Assembly: GCA_029936425.1 (NCBI GenBank)
Contig: JAPYSU010000015.1
Location: 1 to 63,147 of the forward strand
Direction of reading: 5' to 3'
Source: Litorimonas sp.
Lineage (GTDB): Bacteria > Pseudomonadota > Alphaproteobacteria > Caulobacterales > Maricaulaceae
Length of the DNA stretch: 63,147 bases
This document shows positions 27,424-34,427 of the stretch, one piece after another. Position 1 is the first letter of the stretch. Each line of letters begins with the position of its first letter. The translations under genes were made by a program, and so were the position numbers. The notes beneath the pieces were generated by a model, which saw nothing but the letters and a program-made list of their open reading frames with translations, was not told the DNA's origin and made no database searches.

Positions 27424-28326
27424 CTATAAAGGTTTGCGGAATTTCAGCGTGGCCCGGTCACTTTCCCCGATATTTTTGTAGAGTTCGGGCTCGAAATCAA
27501 TCGCCTCTTCAGATCCGTCTTCCGGCAATCTGGAACTCGGCGGCAATGTCCAAACTCCAAAGGGGTGGTCTGCCGTATCATTCGGGTTGGCATTAACTTC
27601 GCTGGAGGCGACAAATTCAAATCCCGCACGTTTGGCCATATCCTTGATATAGCTTTCCTGAACATAGCCCGTACTTCCGCGCGGATCCTGAGAGGCTGTT
27701 TCGGGTAATCTATGCTCGACAACGCCGAGTATTCCGCCAGGCTTGAGAGCGGCATAAAACTCTTCAAAAGCCTGATCGGCATAGCCGCCGCCCATCCAGT
27801 TATGTACGTTCCGGAATGTGAGAATCGTATCGACGGACTCGGCCGGTAAAATAGGGCCGGAGTCCTTCATGAACCCGCCATATTCAATTGTTCCATAAAC
27901 ATCTTCATCAGAATACTTATCCCTAAAGGCCTGCATACGCTCGTCCAGACGCTCGCTTACACCTGCAGGATATTGAACCGCGACATAAGTTCCGTCATTG
28001 TCCGCAAGATAAGGCGCGAGAATATTCGTATACCAACCCGGCCAAATTTCGGCGACGCGTTGATTTGGGCCGATCTCGAAAAATTCGAGTGTTTCTTGTG
28101 GGTTGCGAAATTCGTCCCGGGCCGTTTCGTCTCCGCGACGAGGGTCCGCAATCACTTCAGAAAGCGTAAGGGAGGCTTCAGCTGGAGCCGCCGTTGAATC
28201 TTCTGTTTGAGGCGTCTCGGTTTCGGTCGTTTGAGGCTCAGCTTGATCGTTTGCGCCGCCGCAAGCGATAAGCGCCATGCCGGTAGCAGATAAAAGAGCC
28301 CATTTTGTAAATTTCATCGCCGTCAT
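27424..28326 (-). CDS. Class I methyltransferase-fold lipoprotein
   Basis: 300 residues. The N-terminus is a lipoprotein signal with lipobox ALIAC near residue 22, followed by a Thr/Glu/Pro-rich linker (about 28-50). The rest is a SAM-methyltransferase-like Rossmann domain: VAEIWPGWYTNILAPYL (a degraded motif I), VDTILTFRNVHNWMGGG, and ALKPGGILGVVEHRLPE (post-motif III region). SAM is cytoplasmic, so an exported methyltransferase fold is unusual. The family is known in proteobacteria as predicted methyltransferases with a signal peptide. It may have lost methyl-transfer activity or bind another ligand. Two in-frame ATGs (28326 and 28317) are both possible, and the first has an AGAGAG-type SD. 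Confidence 0.82.
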   Translation of the reverse strand: MTAMKFTKWALLSATGMALIACGGANDQAEPQTTETETPQTEDSTAAPAEASLTLSEVIADPRRGDETARDEFRNPQETLEFFEIGPNQRVAEIWPGWYTNILAPYLADNDGTYVAVQYPAGVSERLDERMQAFRDKYSDEDVYGTIEYGGFMKDSGPILPAESVDTILTFRNVHNWMGGGYADQAFEEFYAALKPGGILGVVEHRLPETASQDPRGSTGYVQESYIKDMAKRAGFEFVASSEVNANPNDTADHPFGVWTLPPSSRLPEDGSEEAIDFEPELYKNIGESDRATLKFRKPL

Positions 28327-28423
28327 TCTAAACTCTCTCTAAAGTCGGTTTGTTTTCTTCTCTGCCAATTAACTGGCCTAAAATAAATGTCAGCACAATG
28401 GCTAATTTTGTGCAGTTGCCAAG

Positions 28424-28451
28424 CTTGAAGCCTAAAAATAACAACCCATTT
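28424..28451 (+). promoter_or_regulatory. Sigma-32 (RpoH) type heat-shock promoter of hsp20
   Basis: CTTGAAG (28424-28430), 15 nt, then CCCATT (28446-28451) followed by more T. This matches the heat-shock consensus CTTGAAA-N(11-16)-CCCCATNT closely. The predicted transcript start near 28459 leaves a leader of about 90 nt before hsp20. Confidence 0.75.
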
Positions 28452-28458
28452 TTGGGTT

Positions 28459-28547
28459 TGCAGGCCGCCATAATGGGGTCTGTAAATTGAAACCGGACGT
28501 CCCGAAAGGGAGTCCTATTATACATTGCTTTTAAAAAGGATGATACA
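28459..28547 (+). promoter_or_regulatory. ROSE-like RNA thermometer in the hsp20 5' leader
   Basis: Three successive hairpins can be drawn. The first pairs GCAGGCC with GGTCTGT (around 28461-28483). The second pairs GGAC/GTCC and TCCC/GGGA under a GAAA tetraloop, with one bulged G (about 28495-28515). The last covers the Shine-Dalgarno: ATTGCTTTT (28524-28532) pairs with AAAAGGAT (about 28534-28542), the G facing the SD being bulged or mispaired. A TTGCT segment opposed to AGGA is the hallmark of ROSE elements, which melt on heating and free the ribosome site of small heat-shock genes in alphaproteobacteria. Confidence 0.72.
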
Positions 28548-29027
28548 ATGAGAACTTATGATTTCTCCCCCCTCTACCGTAACTTTGTTGGTTTTGACCG
28601 GATGGCCAATCTGATTGATGCGGCCTCTCAAGCCAGTGCCAATACTGCGAGTTACCCCCCTTATAATGTCGCGCGTCTGAGCGAGGATACATACCGTATC
28701 GAATTGGCTGTTGCAGGTTTTTCTGAAGATACACTGGAACTCGAAACACATGAAAATGTGCTGACGATTTCAGGAACCAATGTGTCTGATACCGCAAATG
28801 ATGATGTTGAATATCTGCATCGCGGTATTGCGGAACGCGGATTTGAACGTCGTTTCCAACTCGCAGATCATGTCATTGTGACAGGGGCCGAATTGAGAAA
28901 TGGTCTTTTGACAATTTCGCTGAAACGGGATGTGCCAGAGGCGCTGAAACCCCGTAAAATCGCGATTGAAAATTCTGACCAAAAATTAATCACCCCGAAG
29001 TCTGGCAGTAAGGCGAAAGCTGCCTAA
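28548..29027 (+). CDS. Small heat-shock protein, Hsp20/IbpA family
   Basis: ATP-independent holdase chaperone of 159 residues. The N-terminal arm MRTYDFSPLYRNFVGFDRM is typical of class A bacterial Hsp20. The alpha-crystallin domain covers about 36-130, with PPYNVARLSEDTYRIELAVA, IAERGFERRFQLADHV and the conserved ELRNGLLTISLKRDVPE near its end. The C-terminal anchor carries an IAIEN-type hydrophobic motif (PRKIAIENSD). It is preceded by a sigma-32-like promoter and a ROSE-like leader, and followed within 7 bp by the two-hairpin RNA element. Heat induction at both transcription and translation is therefore likely. Confidence 0.95.
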   Translation: MRTYDFSPLYRNFVGFDRMANLIDAASQASANTASYPPYNVARLSEDTYRIELAVAGFSEDTLELETHENVLTISGTNVSDTANDDVEYLHRGIAERGFERRFQLADHVIVTGAELRNGLLTISLKRDVPEALKPRKIAIENSDQKLITPKSGSKAKAA

Positions 29028-29033
29028 ATAGGT

Positions 29034-29142
29034 GTTACGCGATTGCGACAGTTTCCTCCCCTGAAAACTGGTTCGTAGCGTAACAGATGCGGCGTCATGC
29101 GTTTACCCCCCTCCCAGTACGCATGGCGTCGCTATTCTTTTA
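29034..29142 (+). ncRNA. Candidate small RNA: two stem-loops with anti-Shine-Dalgarno loops in the hsp20 3' UTR
   Basis: Stem-loop 1 pairs GTTACGC (29034-29040) with GCGTAAC (29078-29084). Its inner stem CAGTTT/AAACTG closes on a loop holding CCTCCCC. Stem-loop 2 is a 14-bp stem (29089-29102 with 29119-29132, two G-U pairs) closing on a loop with CCCCCCTCCC, followed by TATTCTTTTATT, which could terminate transcription. Two hairpins displaying C-rich anti-SD loops are the architecture of the CcsR/cuckoo and alpha-r14 RNAs of alphaproteobacteria. There is no room for a separate promoter after the hsp20 stop at 29027, so it is probably cut from the heat-shock mRNA or started inside hsp20. Confidence 0.6.
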
Positions 29143-30180
29143 TTGCCTTTCCTTTACAAGATTAAGAATTTCTGTTCCTGACAGGTTCGGAGACCGCCCT
29201 GTCTTAAAGGCGTTTTGAACGGCTCTCAGAACATTTAAATTGGCGGGGGTTTGGAGGTTCAAAGTTTTGCCTTCACGCACGATCTCTCCCTGTAAGTAAT
29301 CTATCTCAGACGGCCGCCCTAATTCCAGATCATCCAACATGGATGAGCGGGCTTTGGCGTCTATTTTGACGATTCTGTCCATCAGGAATTTATAGAGAAA
29401 ATTCGGGAGTTTAAGCATTTTGATCAAGAGTGATGGCGATCTTCCGTTAAACTTTCCTATCTCTATATTCTTGGCTTTGGCCACAGATATCCCCTCCGCG
29501 ATAACTTTTGCAAAAGCCAATCTATAATCTCTTTGTAGGAACGCTTCCCGTAATGTGCCTCCGCTCAATGTGTTGAGGGCATTGTTTAGATTGACCAAGA
29601 GCTTTGCCCACTGATCCCCTTGAAAATTTCCGCCATATATTGCGTCCTGGCCCGCAGATTTGAACGCGTCTTGCACGTCCCCAGGCAGACCGTTTTCAAA
29701 ATGTAGCGCTCCGCCTGTTCCGCAATGATAAGAAGCCGGGCCTGTCGGCGTTACATTAAAGGGTATGATCGCGCCGGAGATTTGGAAGTTTTGATTATCT
29801 AAACCAGATTTCAGATATTCATTTAGAATTTCCACATTCCCGACGCCGTTTTGGCAGCTTACGATCTGTGAACCCGGTTTTGCGTGTTTCCGTATTTCCT
29901 GCGCCACATTTGCCGTGTCCTGAGACTTTGTGCAAAGTAAGATCAAATCGCAATTTTTGAGCGCGGAAGGGGTCGTTTCAACTCTAATTGATCCAGAGGG
30001 CAGGTGAAGAGGCGCGGCTTCGAAATGGGTCAGGGTCATCCCCTTTGTCTGGACGGCTTTTTTCAGGCGGTCTCGCCCAATAAAAACGACGTCCATGTTT
30101 TGGGACTTTAAAATGCCTCCCAGATAACATCCGATGGACCCCGCCCCGAAAACAGCAATTTTTGTAGTTGGACTATTCAT
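29140..30180 (-). CDS. Ketopantoate reductase (PanE/ApbA) family protein
   Basis: About 346 residues. The N-terminal Rossmann domain starts with KIAVFGAGSIGCYLGGILKS (about 7-26). LCTKSQDTANVAQEI and SCQNGVGNVEIL follow (catalytic-Asn region). The C-terminal helical domain includes KLLVNLNNALNTLSG and KARSSMLDDLELGRPSEIDY, matching the SSMxxD substrate-site motif. This family makes pantoate for coenzyme A, but paralogues reduce other 2-keto acids and no panB/panC is nearby, so panE is not assigned. The ATG at 30180 gives the canonical start. An open upstream extension of 23 codons overlaps the next gene's leader and is less likely. Confidence 0.88.
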   Translation of the reverse strand: MNSPTTKIAVFGAGSIGCYLGGILKSQNMDVVFIGRDRLKKAVQTKGMTLTHFEAAPLHLPSGSIRVETTPSALKNCDLILLCTKSQDTANVAQEIRKHAKPGSQIVSCQNGVGNVEILNEYLKSGLDNQNFQISGAIIPFNVTPTGPASYHCGTGGALHFENGLPGDVQDAFKSAGQDAIYGGNFQGDQWAKLLVNLNNALNTLSGGTLREAFLQRDYRLAFAKVIAEGISVAKAKNIEIGKFNGRSPSLLIKMLKLPNFLYKFLMDRIVKIDAKARSSMLDDLELGRPSEIDYLQGEIVREGKTLNLQTPANLNVLRAVQNAFKTGRSPNLSGTEILNLVKERQ

Positions 30181-30267
30181 GAACAGCTCTGGTTTTGACG
30201 CGGAAGGTTTGCAAGACCTTATGCAGGAAATCCTTTGAGCGATAGACAAGGACAGGAAAATAAGATT

Positions 30268-31068
30268 ATGCCGGCATTAGGTTTTAAGGATATAGCAGAC
30301 AGCCTGTCCCAGTCACCGGACGGCTTAAAAGCCGAAATACCGGATAACTGGCGACAGGGACGTACCGCTTATGGCGGTATAAGTTCGGCGCTCGCTCTCG
30401 AAGCTGTTAAAAGACTACATCCAGATCTTCCGCCTTTGCGGTCTTCCTTGATTAATTTCACAGGACCTGTTCCGGCGGATCCCGTATACCGAACACAGAT
30501 TCTTCGTCAGGGCCGGAATGTTACGACCATTGAAGTCAAAGGATATGACGGGGAGACCCCGGTCATCAGCGTCGTTTTTTCTTTCGGAGCCAGTCGCGAC
30601 TCGCAGTTAAATGTAGGTTATCCGGCGCCGGAAGCTTCTTCCCCGGAGACATGTGAGCCATATACCCCCAAAGAATATGCCAAATTTGTTCCCGTATTCT
30701 TCCAACGGTTCGATACGCGAATTATTGCGGGGGGGCGCCCCGTTACAGGACATAAGGAGGGCTATGTTCGAGTCTGGAGCCGTCATCAAGACGATGCGTC
30801 TAGGGACGGAACGTCTAGTCTGCTTTGTATTGGCGATGTCCTGCCCCCAGGCGCCCTTCCGATGCTAACACAACCCGGTCCGGTGAGTTCCATGACTTGG
30901 ATATTCAACATTTTGTCCGATAAACCGTCCACCGAAGAGGGATGGTGGCATATCGAAACGCGTTTAACTGCCGCGCAAGGAGGCTACTCCACCCAGGTTA
31001 TGCGGATATGGAACAGTTCAGGGGAATTGACCGCCGAAGGCATGCAGAGCGTCACGATTTTCGTTTAA
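30268..31068 (+). CDS. Acyl-CoA thioesterase family protein (hotdog fold)
   Basis: About 266 residues, a double-hotdog thioesterase of the TesB-like/4HBT_3 group. The N-terminal domain has NWRQGRTAYGGISSALALEA and RQGRNVTTIEVKGYDG, and the C-terminal half has LPMLTQPGPVSSMTW and GWWHIETRLTAAQGGYSTQ. These enzymes hydrolyse acyl-CoA thioesters in the cytosol. The ATG at 30268 has an AGGA SD, and a TTG 33 bp upstream is less likely. It is divergent from the ketopantoate-reductase-like gene with a short shared control region. The chain-length preference is unknown. Confidence 0.82.
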   Translation: MPALGFKDIADSLSQSPDGLKAEIPDNWRQGRTAYGGISSALALEAVKRLHPDLPPLRSSLINFTGPVPADPVYRTQILRQGRNVTTIEVKGYDGETPVISVVFSFGASRDSQLNVGYPAPEASSPETCEPYTPKEYAKFVPVFFQRFDTRIIAGGRPVTGHKEGYVRVWSRHQDDASRDGTSSLLCIGDVLPPGALPMLTQPGPVSSMTWIFNILSDKPSTEEGWWHIETRLTAAQGGYSTQVMRIWNSSGELTAEGMQSVTIFV

Positions 31069-31089
31069 TAGCTTTACGGCTTCATGCAG

Positions 31090-31413
31090 TTAAGAGTCTT
31101 CATTAGCAGCCAGGGTTTCGGTAGCGTCCCCTTCAACCCAGGCATAAAGGTCTCCATACCCCATATCCTGCGCGGCCTCTGCCCAGACCTCGTCTTCACT
31201 CGGCGGAGCGGAGTAAAGTGTGGTAAAGCCGACAACGCCCATGATAACAGCTATTGCGGCCACTCCGATCCAGCGTTTCCAGTGAGTGTCATTTGCGGGT
31301 TTGGAGTTTTGGTTCACAGTTTGCGATTTGGCTTGCTGCAGAATACGCGCTTTTAGTAAATCGCTCGGCTCCGGTGATTTCACCTGATCAAGTAAAGAAT
31401 TCAAATCGCTCAT
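31090..31413 (-). CDS. Short membrane anti-sigma factor
   Basis: 107 residues. A short cytoplasmic N-terminus (LNSLLDQVKSPEPSDLLKAR) is followed by one membrane helix (about 48-68, WIGVAAIAVIMGVVGFTTLY) and a small acidic periplasmic tail. No zinc finger is visible. Function as an anti-sigma is inferred from its size and topology. The tight coupling to the ECF sigma gene (stop and start overlap as ATGA) also supports it. It is the third gene of the EF-hand/sigma operon and is convergent with the thioesterase. Confidence 0.75.
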   Translation of the reverse strand: MSDLNSLLDQVKSPEPSDLLKARILQQAKSQTVNQNSKPANDTHWKRWIGVAAIAVIMGVVGFTTLYSAPPSEDEVWAEAAQDMGYGDLYAWVEGDATETLAANEDS

Positions 31414-31967
31414 ATACTCTCTCTTTCAACCAGCGGACTAAGCGCTGCTTTAAGGTTATTTCGAGCCCGCGAGAGCAGGCTTTCATAAGCTTTGACGCTT
31501 TGGCCTAAAATCTCTGCGCCGTCTTTTTGTGACACTTGCTGGTAATAGGACAATGTTATGGCCGCTCTCTGCGTTGCGGGAAGTCCTGCAAGCGCCATTT
31601 TTACTGCCTTAATCGTGTCGACTTTTTCCAACCCTTCCAGAGCTGTTTGTTGGTCATCCGCCGCGTCAGGCACGTGATCCGAATAAACCGGGCCTTTTTT
31701 TCTCAGACGATCCAGGCAGTCATTCGTGGCCACGCGCCTCATCCAGGTTAGGAGGGTCGCTTTGCCCGGCTCCCATTTCGGCGCTGTTTGCCAGAGTTTC
31801 AGAAAGGTGCTCTGCGCCACATCTTCGGCAAGAGATGCATCGCCCAGCATATAATAGCCAATGGCGGTCACAGTTTTAAGGTGCCGGTCCATCAGATGGG
31901 CCAGAGCTGTCTCGTCTCCGTCCCGAAGACCGGGAAGGAGATCATTATCAGGGTCGGATTTGGACAT
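31410..31967 (-). CDS. ECF-type RNA polymerase sigma factor
   Basis: 185 residues. Sigma region 2 spans about 15-85 (DETALAHLMDRHLKTVTAIG, LAEDVAQSTFLKLWQTAPKW, LTWMRRVATNDCLDRLRKK). Region 4 spans about 118-178 (LAGLPATQRAAITLSYYQQV, GAEILGQSVKAYESLLSRAR). The linker contains YSDHVPDAADDQQ. It starts one base inside the stop of the EF-hand gene (TAATG) and overlaps its anti-sigma by four bases. All three genes are therefore made from one mRNA with coupled translation. The signal that releases the sigma factor is unknown, but an exported calcium-binding protein is encoded first. Confidence 0.9.
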   Translation of the reverse strand: MSKSDPDNDLLPGLRDGDETALAHLMDRHLKTVTAIGYYMLGDASLAEDVAQSTFLKLWQTAPKWEPGKATLLTWMRRVATNDCLDRLRKKGPVYSDHVPDAADDQQTALEGLEKVDTIKAVKMALAGLPATQRAAITLSYYQQVSQKDGAEILGQSVKAYESLLSRARNNLKAALSPLVERESI

Positions 31968-32623
31968 TAGTCTCGGTCATGACCTTTGTGACGTTTGCCT
32001 TTACGGTGTTTGCCCTCGCCTTGGGTTAGCACGCCGTCTTCATTGGCGTCCATGCGGGCGAATAAAGCGTCGGCGCGGGCCGTATATTCAGCCTGACTGA
32101 TAAAACCGTCGCCATTCGCATCCAGTTTGGCCCTGTGGCCTCTTTTGCCTTTACGGCCCCATCTGCCTTTACGGTCATCATTTGTGGCTTTGAAGGCGTC
32201 GCGGGCGGCTTGTTTTTCTGCGTCAGAGACGGATCCGTCGCTATTCGTGTCCATCCGGGATTTCCACTCTTCGCGGCGCTGCTTACGGCGCTCCATGCGT
32301 TTTTCACGGCGGGCCTCACTGACCCTTTTCATTTCCGCTTCGGTGACAGAGCCGTCGCCATTGACGTCGAGTGTGTCAAATTTACGGGAAAGATATGCGT
32401 CGCGATGATTCTGGCGCAAAGCGTTTTGCTCTGTTTCATCGAGATAACCGTCCGAATTTAAATCAGCGCTTTGGAATTTTGCCAGGGACTCGGCCGAAAA
32501 TTCGGCCTTTGTGACCTGCCCGTCTTGATTGGCGTCGGCCAGAGGGGTTTGGGCCATAATTGGGGTGGAAGCAAGCGCGACAGCAGCTACGCCAAGAAGT
32601 GTGAGTTTATTTAAGCGACGCAT
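31967..32623 (-). CDS. Exported protein with six EF-hand calcium-binding loops
   Basis: 218 residues. A signal peptide (about 1-24, STPIMAQ) is followed by six loops of the DxNxDGxxxxxE type: DANQDGQVTKAE, DLNSDGYLDETE, DVNGDGSVTEAE, DTNSDGSVSDAE, DANGDGFISQAE and DANEDGVLTQGE. They lie in pairs separated by Lys/Arg-rich helices, and the tail is very basic (KHRKGKRHKGHDRD). Such proteins bind Ca2+ in the periplasm. It is the first gene of an operon with an ECF sigma factor and a membrane anti-sigma (TAATG overlap). It could therefore be a calcium or envelope-stress sensor, or a product of the response. That link is inference. Confidence 0.9.
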   Translation of the reverse strand: MRRLNKLTLLGVAAVALASTPIMAQTPLADANQDGQVTKAEFSAESLAKFQSADLNSDGYLDETEQNALRQNHRDAYLSRKFDTLDVNGDGSVTEAEMKRVSEARREKRMERRKQRREEWKSRMDTNSDGSVSDAEKQAARDAFKATNDDRKGRWGRKGKRGHRAKLDANGDGFISQAEYTARADALFARMDANEDGVLTQGEGKHRKGKRHKGHDRD

Positions 32624-32721
32624 GGGGTCTCCTTTTCGTTGTGTTCATAGACACAAACGAGGCAGACGCCTAAATCCTTCGCAAATTACTGCGTTAATTA
32701 AATTTCATCTTCTGCAGCGGT

Positions 32722-33423
32722 TCAGGCGGCGGTGCTTGCTAAGGTATCCCGCAATTGTGAAAGGAGGCGCGTTTCCAGATTGTTATCCAGCACATGACCC
32801 GCATAAGATGGCGGCGCGCCCAGATGATCGCGAACCGTGTCGGTGAGCATCAAAGCCGTTTCCACAGCCTCAGCTTTATCTCCGCAAGAGAGAATGAAAG
32901 GATCAAATTTCGGAGCGCGGCGTCTCACGGCTTCAATCATCCAATAGGCTCGCATGAAATCGTCTTTTTGCGTTTCATATCCCAGCAGGCAAATATCGCC
33001 CGCTGCGGCCAGACGTGTGTGCGCCCGCGTGCAGCCCGGTTCGGCCACGACAAAGACCCAGTCAAAATCAAGGGACAGCGCTGCGAGGCTGCCCAAAGCT
33101 TTATCCAGTGAAATATTCCCGAGCGCGGCGGCGTTATAATGCTCGTTTGAAGTGATATAAAGCGCGTCCCTCAATTGCGCTTCGCCGGATAGAACATCTG
33201 CGAGGGTTTTGTTAAAGACTATGCCGGCCCGGTTCAGGGTCTGTCCCCCATTACAATCGAGAATAAGTACCGTCTCGCCAAAACTCGCGGCTTTCCGGCC
33301 CAGCGCGAGCGCTGTGTCAATGACATCAAAACCAACCGGATTTGCTGAGAGAACAGGCACAAGGCGGCCGGCTGGTTCATAGGCTGTAAGGACCCCGGCG
33401 GTTTGGGGGTTGAGAGGGGGCAT
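32722..33423 (-). CDS. MinD/FlhG-like protein lacking the Walker A motif
   Basis: 233 residues that follow the MinD/ParA order of secondary structure: a first strand VPVLSANPVGFDVIDTALAL, ETVLILDCNGGQTLNRAG as the Asp-containing second strand, LADVLSGEAQLRDALY, FDWVFVVAEPGC as the third strand and TAAGDICLLGYETQ-like strand four (reads AAAGDICLLGYETQ). The deviant Walker A (KGGxGKT) is replaced by SANPVGFDVI without Lys or Gly-Lys-Thr, so ATP binding in the usual way is unlikely. No flagellar, division or partition gene is nearby. It may be a pseudo-ATPase adaptor. The family call is by pattern only. Confidence 0.55.
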   Translation of the reverse strand: MPPLNPQTAGVLTAYEPAGRLVPVLSANPVGFDVIDTALALGRKAASFGETVLILDCNGGQTLNRAGIVFNKTLADVLSGEAQLRDALYITSNEHYNAAALGNISLDKALGSLAALSLDFDWVFVVAEPGCTRAHTRLAAAGDICLLGYETQKDDFMRAYWMIEAVRRRAPKFDPFILSCGDKAEAVETALMLTDTVRDHLGAPPSYAGHVLDNNLETRLLSQLRDTLASTAA

Positions 33424-33609
33424 TTTAAACTCCGTTTTTCACCTGACGGCCGTGTTTTCCGGCTCTTTCATTACAGCCTAAATAACAGGCAGGAGTTTCC
33501 GCTTCGCAAAGAGGCGTGGTAAATTTTGATTAAGGGATGGGATGCAATCGAGAGCCACCCATGTGAGTCCACACGGAAAATTCAGATTGAAGGTTTTGGA
33601 AAAATCAAA

Positions 33610-33685
33610 TGGTGCCCCCACACGGACTCGAACCGCGGACCCCCTGATTACAAATCAGGTGCTCTACCAGCTGAGCTATAGGGGC
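33610..33685 (-). tRNA. tRNA-Thr (anticodon TGT)
   Basis: 76 nt including an encoded CCA. Acceptor arms GCCCCTA/TGGGGGC, D-loop GCTCAGCTGGTAGAGC, anticodon stem CCTGA/TCAGG with loop TTTGTAA, and T-arm GGTTCGAGTCC are all complete. The anticodon TGT reads ACA and other Thr codons. Confidence 0.97.
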
Positions 33686-33753
33686 ACTGGAAGATGCGCG
33701 CGGCTCATAGCTTTGTCGCAGTGCTCTTGCAAGCCGATTATTGCAGCTCGGGT

Positions 33754-33792
33754 GAAAAAAATGGGGCGGCGCAAAAGCTTTTGTGCGCCGCC
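33754..33792 (-). terminator. Rho-independent terminator after the DUF1761 gene
   Basis: 9-bp GC-rich stem (GGCGGCGCA/TGCGCCGCC) followed on the minus strand by a run of seven T. It lies a few bases after the DUF1761 stop and before the tRNA-Thr gene, which therefore needs its own promoter. Confidence 0.92.
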
Positions 33793-33797
33793 ATGAC

Positions 33798-34262
33798 TTA
33801 AACGCTTATTTCAGTTGCCAAGTGAGGCTTTGTCTTTTCCGCGAAACGCCGCAAGAATAAGACCGACAAGGCCATACCATAGCCAACAGCAATATGTCCT
33901 AAATCAAGAATGTCTCCGCGGAAACTTGTGCCTTCATAAAGCCAGCTATAAAGCATGATCGGAAAGCTGATAAAGCCTGCCGTGACCAGGCAGACCTCGA
34001 GGCATTTGCGCCAGCGCGCGGCGCCTGCCCAATGAATTAACCAGTTGAGACCGATGACCTGCGCCAAGGTGATCAACAGCCCATAGACAAACATCATGGG
34101 CCCGAGCGCATCATTGCGGGCCAGGGCTTCGGCTTCGGTCATGCCGGCCAGTTCCATCCAAGGCTCTGCGAAAAAGACCCCGTACCAAAGGCCCCCTAAA
34201 ATATAAAAGGCGATCGTGGCCACGCCTATCCCGAGAATTGATGTATTATGAATTTTTGGCAT
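33798..34262 (-). CDS. DUF1761 integral membrane protein
   Basis: 154 residues with four predicted membrane helices (about 9-30, 52-75, 85-107, 118-140). The DUF1761 signature is visible in the first part: FYILGGLWYGVFFAEPWMEL. Family function is unknown. It is divergent from metG with about 165 bp between the starts, and it is followed by a strong terminator, so it is a single-gene unit. Confidence 0.88.
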   Translation of the reverse strand: MPKIHNTSILGIGVATIAFYILGGLWYGVFFAEPWMELAGMTEAEALARNDALGPMMFVYGLLITLAQVIGLNWLIHWAGAARWRKCLEVCLVTAGFISFPIMLYSWLYEGTSFRGDILDLGHIAVGYGMALSVLFLRRFAEKTKPHLATEISV

Positions 34263-34427
34263 AAATGCCTCCCCCTTCTGTCAGGCCGTGATTGACCCTA
34301 AATGAGTGTACCAAAATGTCGCACCTTGGGCAATTGGGCAGGTAATCCGATGAAAGCCCCTAAAACGACAGGAGAAAGCCCCATTTGGGCTTGCGTGAAT
34401 TGGGCGCCGCGCTAGAAGGCCAAGATT

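Noticed and set aside
32624..32721. ECF-type promoter (GGATTT...CGTT) before the EF-hand operon
   Set aside because: The spacing (12 nt) does not fit the usual 15-17, and the -35 is weak. A promoter must exist here, but I cannot place it.
34263..34427. Possible SAM or other riboswitch before metG
   Set aside because: I looked for SAM-II, SAH, cobalamin and glycine core motifs and found none. Only a small AAGCCC/GGGCTT hairpin is present.
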